The notes under the pieces: model-generated
The model's input: only the letters and a program-made list of their open reading frames with translations
The model's database searches: none
Told to the model about the DNA's origin: nothing
Position numbers and translations under genes: made by a program
Part shown: positions 12,645 to 19,283 of the stretch, in pieces
How the letters are laid out: each line of letters begins with the position of its first letter
Numbering within the stretch: position 1 is the first letter of the stretch
Assembly: GCA_910583525.1 (NCBI GenBank)
Contig: CAJTXL010000021.1
Coordinates: forward strand, 1-55,028
From: an uncultured Muribaculaceae bacterium
Lineage (GTDB): Bacteria > Bacteroidota > Bacteroidia > Bacteroidales > Muribaculaceae
DNA: 55,028 bases
Direction of reading: 5' to 3'

Positions 12645-14432
12645 TCAGTCGAGTTTCAGCACGGCGAGGAACGCTTTCTGCGGCACTTCTACCGAGCCTA
12701 TCTGTTTCATGCGTTTCTTGCCCTTTTTCTGTTTGTCGAGCAGTTTGCGTTTGCGTGATATGTCGCCGCCGTAGCACTTTGCCGTTACATCCTTGCGGAC
12801 GGCTTTTATGGTTTCGCGGGCTATCACCTTGGCGCCGATTGCCGCCTGTATTGCGATGTCGAATTGCTGGCGCGGTATCAGTTCTTTGAGCTTCTCGCAC
12901 ATGCGTCGTCCGAAGGTCACGGCGTTGTCGGCGTGGGTGAGGGTCGAAAGCGCATCTACGCTTTCGCCGTTGAGGAGTATGTCGAGTTTGACAAGCTTGC
13001 TCTCGCGGTAGTCGTGTATGTGGTAGTCGAACGAAGCATATCCTTTCGAGATGCTTTTGAGCTTGTCGTAGAAGTCGATGACGATTTCGCCCAACGGCAT
13101 GTCGAATGTCAGCTCCATGCGGTTGCCGGAGATGTATTCTTGCTTTACTAGTTCTCCGCGTTTGCCCAGGCACAAAGTCATGATAGGGCCTATGAAATCG
13201 GATGTAGTGATGATTGACGCGCGTATATACGGCTCTTCGATATAGTCGATGAGAGTGGCATCGGGTAGCCCCGAGGGATTATGCACTTCGGTCATGGTGC
13301 CTCGCTTGTCGTAAACGCGGTAGCTCACGTTGGGCACGGTGGTTATTACGTCCATGTCGAACTCGCGTCCGAGACGTTCCTGCACTATTTCCATGTGCAG
13401 AAGCCCCAAGAAGCCGCATCGGAAGCCGAAGCCAAGGGCTGCCGACGATTCGGGTGTGAATGTCAGCGATGCGTCGTTCAGCTGTAGCTTTTCGAGCGAT
13501 GTACGCAGGTTCTCGAAATCTTCGGTCTCGATGGGATATACGCCGGCGAAGACCATCGGCTTCACTTCTTCGAAGCCGTCGATGGCTTTCTCGCAGGGTT
13601 GTGCTACGTGGGTTATGGTGTCGCCGACTTTGACTTCCTTGCTCGATTTGATGCCCGAGATTATGTATCCGACGTTGCCTGCCGAGAGCTCGTTGCGTGG
13701 CGACATGTCGAGCTTGAGCACTCCGATTTCGTCGGCATGGTACTCTTTGCCTGTCGCGACGAACTTTACGAAGTCGTTTTTCCGTATCGTGCCGTTTTCT
13801 ATTTTGAAGTAAGCTATGATGCCTCTGAACGGATTGAAGACAGAGTCGAAAATCAAAGCCTGCAAAGGTGCGTCGGGGTCGCCTTTGGGCGCCGGGATGC
13901 GTTCGACGATGGCCTGTAGTATTTCAGGCACGCCGATGCCGGTTTTGCCCGATGCCCGGATTATTTCCTCACGTTTGCATCCGAGAAGGTCGATAATCTG
14001 GTCTTCCACCTCTTCGGGCTTGGCCGAGTCGAGGTCTACCTTGTTGATTACGGGAATGATTTCGAGGTCGTTGTCGATTGCCATGTAGAGGTTCGAAATC
14101 GTCTGGGCCTGGATGCCCTGCGATGCGTCGACAATCAGCAGTGCGCCTTCGCAGGCCGCTATCGAGCGCGACACTTCATATGAAAAATCGACGTGTCCCG
14201 GAGTGTCTATGAGGTTGAGGGTATATTTCGTGCCGCCAAGTTCATACTCCATCTGTATGGCATGGCTCTTGATGGTTATGCCGCGTTCGCGTTCCAGCTC
14301 CATGTCGTCGAGCACCTGGGCCTCCATGTCTTTGGCGGCCACGGTGTCGGTATATTCGAGCAGGCGGTCGGCCAGGGTCGATTTGCCGTGGTCGATGTGT
14401 GCGATGATGCAAAAGTTGCGTATATTTTTCAT
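12645..14432 (-). CDS. lepA: Elongation factor 4 (LepA)
   Basis: LepA is a ribosome-bound translational GTPase (EF4) linked to back-translocation and to 30S biogenesis. The 595-residue protein has full length. GTPase motifs are AHIDHGKST (P-loop, near the start), RERGITIKS (switch I), DTPGHVDF (G3) and NKVDLD (G4). The LepA-specific C-terminal domain includes RQQFDIAIQAAIGAKVIARET and KCYGGDISRKRKLLDKQKKG. It is transcribed divergently from ftsE, and the two -7 elements form one palindrome. Confidence 0.98.
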   Translation of the reverse strand: MKNIRNFCIIAHIDHGKSTLADRLLEYTDTVAAKDMEAQVLDDMELERERGITIKSHAIQMEYELGGTKYTLNLIDTPGHVDFSYEVSRSIAACEGALLIVDASQGIQAQTISNLYMAIDNDLEIIPVINKVDLDSAKPEEVEDQIIDLLGCKREEIIRASGKTGIGVPEILQAIVERIPAPKGDPDAPLQALIFDSVFNPFRGIIAYFKIENGTIRKNDFVKFVATGKEYHADEIGVLKLDMSPRNELSAGNVGYIISGIKSSKEVKVGDTITHVAQPCEKAIDGFEEVKPMVFAGVYPIETEDFENLRTSLEKLQLNDASLTFTPESSAALGFGFRCGFLGLLHMEIVQERLGREFDMDVITTVPNVSYRVYDKRGTMTEVHNPSGLPDATLIDYIEEPYIRASIITTSDFIGPIMTLCLGKRGELVKQEYISGNRMELTFDMPLGEIVIDFYDKLKSISKGYASFDYHIHDYRESKLVKLDILLNGESVDALSTLTHADNAVTFGRRMCEKLKELIPRQQFDIAIQAAIGAKVIARETIKAVRKDVTAKCYGGDISRKRKLLDKQKKGKKRMKQIGSVEVPQKAFLAVLKLD

Positions 14433-14450
14433 TAAAGAGCGAATTTACTG

Positions 14451-14479
14451 CAAAATTACGAAAAAATCGCGTAATTTTG
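14451..14479. promoter_or_regulatory. Palindromic divergent promoter pair, lepA/ftsE
   Basis: The 54-nt gap between lepA and ftsE contains CAAAATTACG (14451-14460) and CGTAATTTTG (14470-14479), a perfect 10-bp inverted repeat with a 9-nt spacer. Each arm contains a TAATTTTG -7 box, one reading into lepA on the minus strand and one into ftsE on the plus strand. No good -33 TTTG is visible for either, so strength is uncertain. Confidence 0.6.
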
Positions 14480-14486
14480 TGTTGCT

Positions 14487-15152
14487 ATGGAGAAGATTAT
14501 CGATTACAAAGGCGTCGAAATACGCCGTAACGAGCATGTGGCCCTGCGCGATGTCGACTTTGCCGTGTCGCCGGGGGAATTCGTATATCTGCTCGGACGC
14601 GTCGGCAGTGGCAAAACATCGCTTATGAAAACCATATATGCCGAAGTGCCCGTGGCGTCGGGCCGGGCACGAGTGTTCGACTACGACCTCAATACCATAA
14701 AAAAACGCGATATTCCATTTCTGAGGCGTAAAATCGGTATCGTCTTCCAGGACTTCCAGCTTCTTTCCGACCGCACGGCCTATGCCAATCTCGAATTCGT
14801 GCTCGAAGCTACGGGGTGGAACGACCGTCGTGCGCGTGAAGAACGCATCGACGAAGTGCTGCGGCAAGTAGGCATGGCCACGAAAGCCTTCAAGATGCCC
14901 CATCAGCTCTCCGGCGGAGAGCAACAGCGTATAGTCATAGCCCGAGCCTTGCTCAACAGGCCCGGCCTTATCATCGCCGATGAACCAACAGGCAATCTCG
15001 ACCCTGAAACGGGCGAGCAGCTCATGGCGCATCTTTATGAATCGGCCCGTTCGGCCGGGGCGGCGGTGCTTGTGGCTACGCACAATCACGGTTTCGTGAG
15101 GCGTTTTCCCGGTCGGGTGCTACGCTGCGAACGCAAGATGCTGATGGAATGA
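14487..15152 (+). CDS. ftsE: Cell division ABC transporter ATP-binding protein FtsE
   Basis: FtsE is the ATPase of the FtsEX complex, which controls peptidoglycan hydrolases at the septum. The 221-residue protein is a complete ABC domain: Walker A GRVGSGKT (37-44), Q-loop FQDFQLL, signature LSGGEQQR and Walker B LIIADEPTGNLD. The substrate-binding permease FtsX is not adjacent; the next gene is thioredoxin. Other MacB/LolD-type ATPases look similar, but the short form and the Bacteroidota context favour FtsE. It starts 8 nt after its -7 box, so the leader must be very short. Confidence 0.85.
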   Translation: MEKIIDYKGVEIRRNEHVALRDVDFAVSPGEFVYLLGRVGSGKTSLMKTIYAEVPVASGRARVFDYDLNTIKKRDIPFLRRKIGIVFQDFQLLSDRTAYANLEFVLEATGWNDRRAREERIDEVLRQVGMATKAFKMPHQLSGGEQQRIVIARALLNRPGLIIADEPTGNLDPETGEQLMAHLYESARSAGAAVLVATHNHGFVRRFPGRVLRCERKMLME

Positions 15153-15222
15153 AGCGCGTGAACATTGGCGACGGCCTCAACGTTATAAAGTACAGAAACT
15201 AACTTAAAAAACATACAACGCT

Positions 15223-15519
15223 ATGAGCGATTTCGAAAAACTTATCCAAGAATCAAAACCGACTCTCGTCGACTTTTTTGCCACGTGGTGTGGCCCGTGC
15301 CGTATGCAAGGCCCTATTCTTGAAGATGTCAAGAAACGTGTCGGAGACACGGCAAACATAATTAAAATCGATATTGACCAAAATCAGCGGCTTGCGGCTC
15401 AGTACAACGTGCGTTCTGTCCCGACACTTATATTGTTCAAGAACGGCGAGGCCGTATGGCGCGCTGTGGGCGTGCAGCAGGCCGATGCTCTTGAACAGAA
15501 ACTCCGCGAACAGTACTAA
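15223..15519 (+). CDS. trxA: Thioredoxin
   Basis: A 98-residue cytoplasmic thioredoxin that reduces protein disulfides. The active site is W22-C23-G24-P25-C26 and the cis-proline loop is VRSVPTL. There is no signal peptide, and the length is slightly short but normal for a single thioredoxin fold. It follows ftsE by 70 nt and is followed after 4 nt by a PepSY-like gene, which is probably in the same transcript. Confidence 0.93.
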   Translation: MSDFEKLIQESKPTLVDFFATWCGPCRMQGPILEDVKKRVGDTANIIKIDIDQNQRLAAQYNVRSVPTLILFKNGEAVWRAVGVQQADALEQKLREQY

Positions 15520-15523
15520 CATC

Positions 15524-15982
15524 ATGGCTATACGTACTCTCCTCTGTGTCATGGCATTGTCGCTTGCCTCGGTTTTCACCGCAGCGGCACTGCCGTTCGA
15601 CAAATACACCATAGACCGAAGTGAACTTCCGCAAGAAGCTCAAGAATTTCTGTCTACACATTTCCCCAAAGGAAAAGTGAGCATGATAAAGGTCGACAAG
15701 CATCTGCTGAAGAAAACAGACTATGATGTCAAGCTTGTAAACGGAACAAAGATAGAGTTCAGCAATGCAGGCAAATGGACTTCTGTCGACTGCAAGACAA
15801 AGGCCGTGCCCGACGCACTCATCATAAAAGCGATACAGCGTTATCTCAAGAAAAATTTCGCCGACGAGAAAGTGGTGAAAATCGAAAAGAAAGCATCGGG
15901 TTACGAGCTTGAATTGTCTGACGGCGTAGAACTGAAATTCGACCGCCTCGGTACATTCAAAAGTGCAGACTTCGACGATTGA
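15524..15982 (+). CDS. Secreted PepSY-like protein (putative beta-lactamase-inhibitor-like fold)
   Basis: A 152-residue exported protein. The ATG at 15524 gives a clear signal peptide (MAIRTLLCVMALSLASVFTA, cleavage near residue 22). The mature part contains two similar modules: a helix (LPQEAQEFLSTHFPKGKV; ALIIKAIQRYLKKNFADEKV) followed by beta hairpins (DYDVKLVNGTKIEFSNAGKW; YELELSDGVELKFDRLGTF). This repeat is typical of the DUF2874/PepSY-like periplasmic proteins common in Bacteroidales, whose function is unknown. It starts 4 nt after trxA and is closed by a terminator. Confidence 0.75.
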   Translation: MAIRTLLCVMALSLASVFTAAALPFDKYTIDRSELPQEAQEFLSTHFPKGKVSMIKVDKHLLKKTDYDVKLVNGTKIEFSNAGKWTSVDCKTKAVPDALIIKAIQRYLKKNFADEKVVKIEKKASGYELELSDGVELKFDRLGTFKSADFDD

Positions 15983-16009
15983 GCCGAGTCGCACTTTTAT
16001 AAATATTCA

Positions 16010-16047
16010 CGGGCAGGAAAGCTTCGCGCGTTCCTGTCCGCTTTTTT
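16010..16047 (+). terminator. Terminator after the PepSY-like gene
   Basis: CGGGCAGGAA (16010-16019) pairs with TTCCTGTCCG (16031-16040), one G-T pair, 11-nt loop, followed by CTTTTTT. It ends the ftsE-trxA-PepSY transcript just before the next promoter. Confidence 0.9.
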
Positions 16048-16056
16048 CGTGTAAAT

Positions 16057-16087
16057 TTTGTTTTGCGCTCGACTATTCGTAACTTTG
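16057..16087 (+). promoter_or_regulatory. Bacteroidales-type promoter before the esterase
   Basis: A -33 TTTG at 16057-16060 and a -7 TAACTTTG at 16080-16087 are 19 nt apart, matching the Bacteroidales sigma-ABfr consensus. It sits directly after a terminator and 25 nt before the esterase start. Confidence 0.85.
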
Positions 16088-16111
16088 CACAAACGCAGAA
16101 ATACATTTTAT

Positions 16112-16921
16112 ATGAAAAAAATTATTGTGGTGCTGTTGGCGTGTGTCGCCGTCGTTTTCGGCGCATCGGCTTTCCGCATCGATACAGTCAAGGTCGCTAC
16201 AAAATATCTGTCGACCCCGGGTGATGTAACCGTGCTTGTGCCCGACGGCGCTCCCGGCCAACGTTTTGCAACGGTATATCTGTTGCACGGCCATGGCGGA
16301 AGCAACTTGCAGTGGTTGAGCACGCAGCCGCGTTTGGGTGAACTCGCCGACAAATACGGAATGGTGTTCGTTCTTCCCAACGGGTACAATAGCTGGTACT
16401 GGGATTCGCCTCTAAAGCCCGGCTTGCAGATGGAGAGCTTCATCACAAAAGACCTTGTTCCATATATCGACAAGAACTATCCCACGGTCGCCGACCGTTC
16501 TAAGCGTGCGGTGACGGGCTTCAGCATGGGCGGACACGGCTCGCTCTATCTTGCCGCACGGCATCCCGACATATTCGGCTCGGCCGGCAGCATGAGCGGA
16601 GGCGTCGACATACGTCCTTTCCCGAAAAGCTGGAACATGAGCGAGTCTATCGGCGAATACCAATCGGCAAAAGACGTGTGGGATGCCCATACGGTGGCTA
16701 CGATGGTGCCGCAAATCAAAGCGGCAGCCCTTAATCTGACAATCGACTGCGGCGTCGACGATTTCTTTGCCGGAGTCAACGATGCCCTGCACAAGTCGTT
16801 ATTGGAGGCCGGTGTGCCGCACGACTATACTGTGCGTCCGGGTGCGCATACTCACGAGTATTGGCGTAATTCCATCCTATATCATCTGCTTTTCTTCAAC
16901 GAAGCATTCAAGCGTAACTGA
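16112..16921 (+). CDS. Secreted alpha/beta-hydrolase, esterase D/feruloyl-esterase type
   Basis: A 269-residue exported hydrolase of the putative-esterase (Esterase D) family, which cleaves acyl or feruloyl esters. The ATG at 16112 gives a signal peptide (MKKIIVVLLACVAVVFGASA). LLHGHGGS forms the oxyanion region. The nucleophile is S138 in GFSMGGHGS, the acid is probably in CGVDDFF, and the His is in GAHTHEYW near the C-terminus. The substrate cannot be read from sequence. The stop codon overlaps the recF start by one base (TGATG), so recF is translationally coupled. Confidence 0.87.
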   Translation: MKKIIVVLLACVAVVFGASAFRIDTVKVATKYLSTPGDVTVLVPDGAPGQRFATVYLLHGHGGSNLQWLSTQPRLGELADKYGMVFVLPNGYNSWYWDSPLKPGLQMESFITKDLVPYIDKNYPTVADRSKRAVTGFSMGGHGSLYLAARHPDIFGSAGSMSGGVDIRPFPKSWNMSESIGEYQSAKDVWDAHTVATMVPQIKAAALNLTIDCGVDDFFAGVNDALHKSLLEAGVPHDYTVRPGAHTHEYWRNSILYHLLFFNEAFKRN

Positions 16922-18030
16922 TGATACTGCGGCGCCTGTCTCTCGCCAATTTCAAGAATATCGCGGAAGCGTCGTTGGAGCTGTCGCCCAAAATTAATTG
17001 TTTTTTGGGCGACAACGGCATGGGCAAAAGCAATCTGCTCGACGCGCTCTATTTTCTGAGCTTCTGCAAAAGTTTTACCGGTGCGACCGACAATATGCTT
17101 GTTCGCCGTGGCGACGAGTTTGCCACTCTGCGTGCCGTATATTACCGCCGAGGTCTCGACGAGGAGCTTGCCGTCGGCATCAAGCCCGGGCAGCGCAAAG
17201 TGTTCCGCCGCGGCGGCAAACCGTACAAGCGATTGGCCGAGCATATAGGGGCGTTTCCACTCGTGCTTCTTTCGCCGGCCGACATGGGGCTGGTGACGGG
17301 CGAGCCGTCGGAGCGCCGACGTTTTATCGACCAGATAATATCGCAGAGCGACGGACGCTACCTCGATGCCCTGATGCGCTATAACGCCGCACTTGAGCAG
17401 CGCAATAGGCTGTTGCGCGACGAAATAGATGACCCCAACCTCTACGATGCCCTCGAAATACAGCTTGAAGCTGCCGCCGACTATATCGTGGGGCGTCGCC
17501 GCGAGACCATCGGAAGGCTTGCAGAAATTTTCGGCCCGTATTACAGCGCCATTGCCGCCAATGCCGAATGTGCATCGCTCGTCTACGAGCATAACGCTTA
17601 TGAAGGCGGTCTCGCAAGTCACATGGCGCGTATGCGTGCACGCGACCGCGCCCTTCGCCACACGGCGTCGGGGCCGCATCGCGACGACATCGTCTTTACT
17701 ATCGACAGCATGCCTGTGCGCCGTTCGGCCTCGCAGGGGCAGACCAAGACTTTCACTACGGCGCTGCGTTTCGCTCAGTACGAGTTGCTCCGTGAGGCAT
17801 TGGGTCTGAAGCCCTTGTTGCTGCTCGATGACATCTTTGACAAGCTCGATGCCGGCCGCGTGCGCCGTATCATGGAAATCGTAGGCTCGTCGGAGTCGTT
17901 TGGGCAGATTTTCATAACCGACACCAACCGCCGCCATCTCGATGAAATTGTGGCCGACATACCCCCGTCGGCCGACAATTACCGCCTTTGGCATGTCGAG
18001 GCCGGCGCATTCTCAATGATAGAGGCATGA
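16921..18030 (+). CDS. recF: DNA replication and repair protein RecF
   Basis: RecF is an SMC-like ATPase that loads RecA at gaps together with RecO and RecR. The 369-residue protein has Walker A GDNGMGKSN (K36), a conserved QGQTKTFTTALRFAQ segment containing the signature region, and Walker B LLLLDDIFDKLD. Length is typical. It is not next to dnaA/dnaN. Its start overlaps the esterase stop by one base, and its stop overlaps the next gene's start in an ATGA, so this is a tight operon. Confidence 0.95.
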   Translation: MILRRLSLANFKNIAEASLELSPKINCFLGDNGMGKSNLLDALYFLSFCKSFTGATDNMLVRRGDEFATLRAVYYRRGLDEELAVGIKPGQRKVFRRGGKPYKRLAEHIGAFPLVLLSPADMGLVTGEPSERRRFIDQIISQSDGRYLDALMRYNAALEQRNRLLRDEIDDPNLYDALEIQLEAAADYIVGRRRETIGRLAEIFGPYYSAIAANAECASLVYEHNAYEGGLASHMARMRARDRALRHTASGPHRDDIVFTIDSMPVRRSASQGQTKTFTTALRFAQYELLREALGLKPLLLLDDIFDKLDAGRVRRIMEIVGSSESFGQIFITDTNRRHLDEIVADIPPSADNYRLWHVEAGAFSMIEA

Positions 18031-18317
18031 GACGCACCGAGCCGCTGCGTATCGACGAGATAATACGTCGCATGGTCGAGGCCACCGGCATGCGCCCTGA
18101 CCTTATGCGCCATAGCGTCGAATCGATGTGGCCCAGGGTGGTGGGGCCGCACATCGCTGCATATACGGGCCGCATATTCGTCAGCGGCCGCACGCTGAAC
18201 GTCTACATCACCTCGGCGGCGCTGAAAGAAGAATTGGGCTATGCCCGTGCCGACCTTGTCGACAAACTCAACGAAGCCGTCGGCGAAAACGTGATAGACA
18301 ATATCGTTATCAGGTAA
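18027..18317 (+). CDS. DUF721 family protein, DciA-like helicase loader
   Basis: A 96-residue protein starting at the ATG within the recF stop (4-nt ATGA overlap). It has the DUF721 pattern: an N-terminal helix (IDEIIRRMVEATGM), then SMWPRVVGPHIAAYT (W-x-x-VVG) and LNVYITSAALKEELGYARADLVDKLNE. DciA proteins load the replicative helicase in bacteria lacking DnaC, and a DUF721 gene beside recF is a common Bacteroidota arrangement. The helicase-loading role is established for the family in other bacteria and only inferred here. Confidence 0.85.
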   Translation: MRRTEPLRIDEIIRRMVEATGMRPDLMRHSVESMWPRVVGPHIAAYTGRIFVSGRTLNVYITSAALKEELGYARADLVDKLNEAVGENVIDNIVIR

Positions 18318-18319
18318 CT

Positions 18320-18757
18320 ATGAAAGATATACCCCAATTGCCGTTCGAGTTCAGACACCGCGTCAAGGTGCAGCTGCGTTTCAACGACGTAGACATGTTC
18401 GGCCATGTCAACAATGCGGTCTACATACAGTTTTTCGACATGGGCAAGCTTGCCTATTTCAAGCAGTTCATGGGCGGAGGCTTCGACAAGGAGCCGACGG
18501 TGCCCGTGGTTGCGAACATCAATGTGACATATTATGCCCCGACGCTTATCGACGAGCGCATAGAGGTACTCACGGCAGTCGCTTCAGTGTCGAATAGTTC
18601 GCTTGTGCTTGAACAGCGCATAGTCACAGCCGACGGCGCGGTCAAATGCACAGCTACGACTGTAATGGTGAATATCGACGTCAAGACAGGTGCGCCGACC
18701 CCGGTGTCCGACAAATGGCGCAAGGCCTTCGAGGAATTTGAAGGCCGAGTTTTGTGA
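18320..18757 (+). CDS. Acyl-CoA thioesterase, 4HBT hotdog fold
   Basis: A 145-residue single hotdog-domain protein. The 4-hydroxybenzoyl-CoA thioesterase active-site motif FNDVDMFGHVNNAVY (about 21-35) includes the catalytic D25. It would hydrolyse acyl-CoA thioesters; the substrate is unknown. It starts 2 nt after the dciA-like stop. It ends 4 nt before the stop of the convergent minus-strand operon; no terminator hairpin is visible in the gap. Confidence 0.88.
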   Translation: MKDIPQLPFEFRHRVKVQLRFNDVDMFGHVNNAVYIQFFDMGKLAYFKQFMGGGFDKEPTVPVVANINVTYYAPTLIDERIEVLTAVASVSNSSLVLEQRIVTADGAVKCTATTVMVNIDVKTGAPTPVSDKWRKAFEEFEGRVL

Positions 18758-18761
18758 CGTT

Positions 18762-19283
18762 TCAGAATTTTACTTCAAAGTTTTGTCGTGGCAGATGCCG
18801 GTGCGCGGCTATTACGATGGTGCCGTGCCCGTTATCGAAGAGCATGCCGTGTTTCAGTTGCTTGCGAATAGCCTTGGCGGATGCCTTGGATGCGTTGAGC
18901 ACGAGGGCATGGCTTCCTTGTCCGACCATAGGCAGATAATCGGCAGGTTCGCAGTCGAGGTCGTCGGCTACTATCAGGTCGGGCTGCCGACCGTCGGCCT
19001 TTGTCGAGACGTTTGCATGTGGCGAAGCTGCCGCCACGGTCTTGCGGAGCGCTTCGGGCGACGAGGACAGGAGCAGCACATGCCGTGGTCTGAACTCCGC
19101 CACAAGCCTCAGCAACAGTCTTAGCCGGCGGTCACGGCCTATGGCCGCATACCCATAGTAGGGCAGCGGCTGGCACAGCACTTCGGTGACGAAGCGGAAA
19201 GCGAACGGCGAATGTATGCCGAAGCCGCGGCTGTGCCTGATGCGGTTTGCCGGTCTGAAGATATGTCTCAGAAAAGCTTGCAT
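18762..19283 (-). CDS. Small methyltransferase-like protein (unknown function)
   Basis: A 173-residue protein read from the ATG at 19283, overlapping the end of the YfhO-like gene by 16 nt. The N-terminal motif GFGIHSPFAFRFV and the later DLIVADDLD and GTIVIAAHRH resemble a family of Bacteroidales proteins with a class I methyltransferase-like fold, but a clear SAM-binding GxGxG is not visible. Enzyme activity is therefore doubtful. It is the last gene of the minus-strand operon, convergent with the thioesterase. Confidence 0.6.
   Translation of the reverse strand: MQAFLRHIFRPANRIRHSRGFGIHSPFAFRFVTEVLCQPLPYYGYAAIGRDRRLRLLLRLVAEFRPRHVLLLSSSPEALRKTVAAASPHANVSTKADGRQPDLIVADDLDCEPADYLPMVGQGSHALVLNASKASAKAIRKQLKHGMLFDNGHGTIVIAAHRHLPRQNFEVKF

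Noticed and set aside
14487..15152. LolD/MacB lipoprotein or macrolide exporter ATPase instead of FtsE
   Set aside because: No neighbouring LolCE/MacB permease, and length and motifs fit FtsE; the alternative is not fully excluded.
15374..15523. N-terminal extension of the PepSY-like protein overlapping trxA
   Set aside because: The frame overlaps the thioredoxin gene; the ATG at 15524 gives a clean signal peptide.
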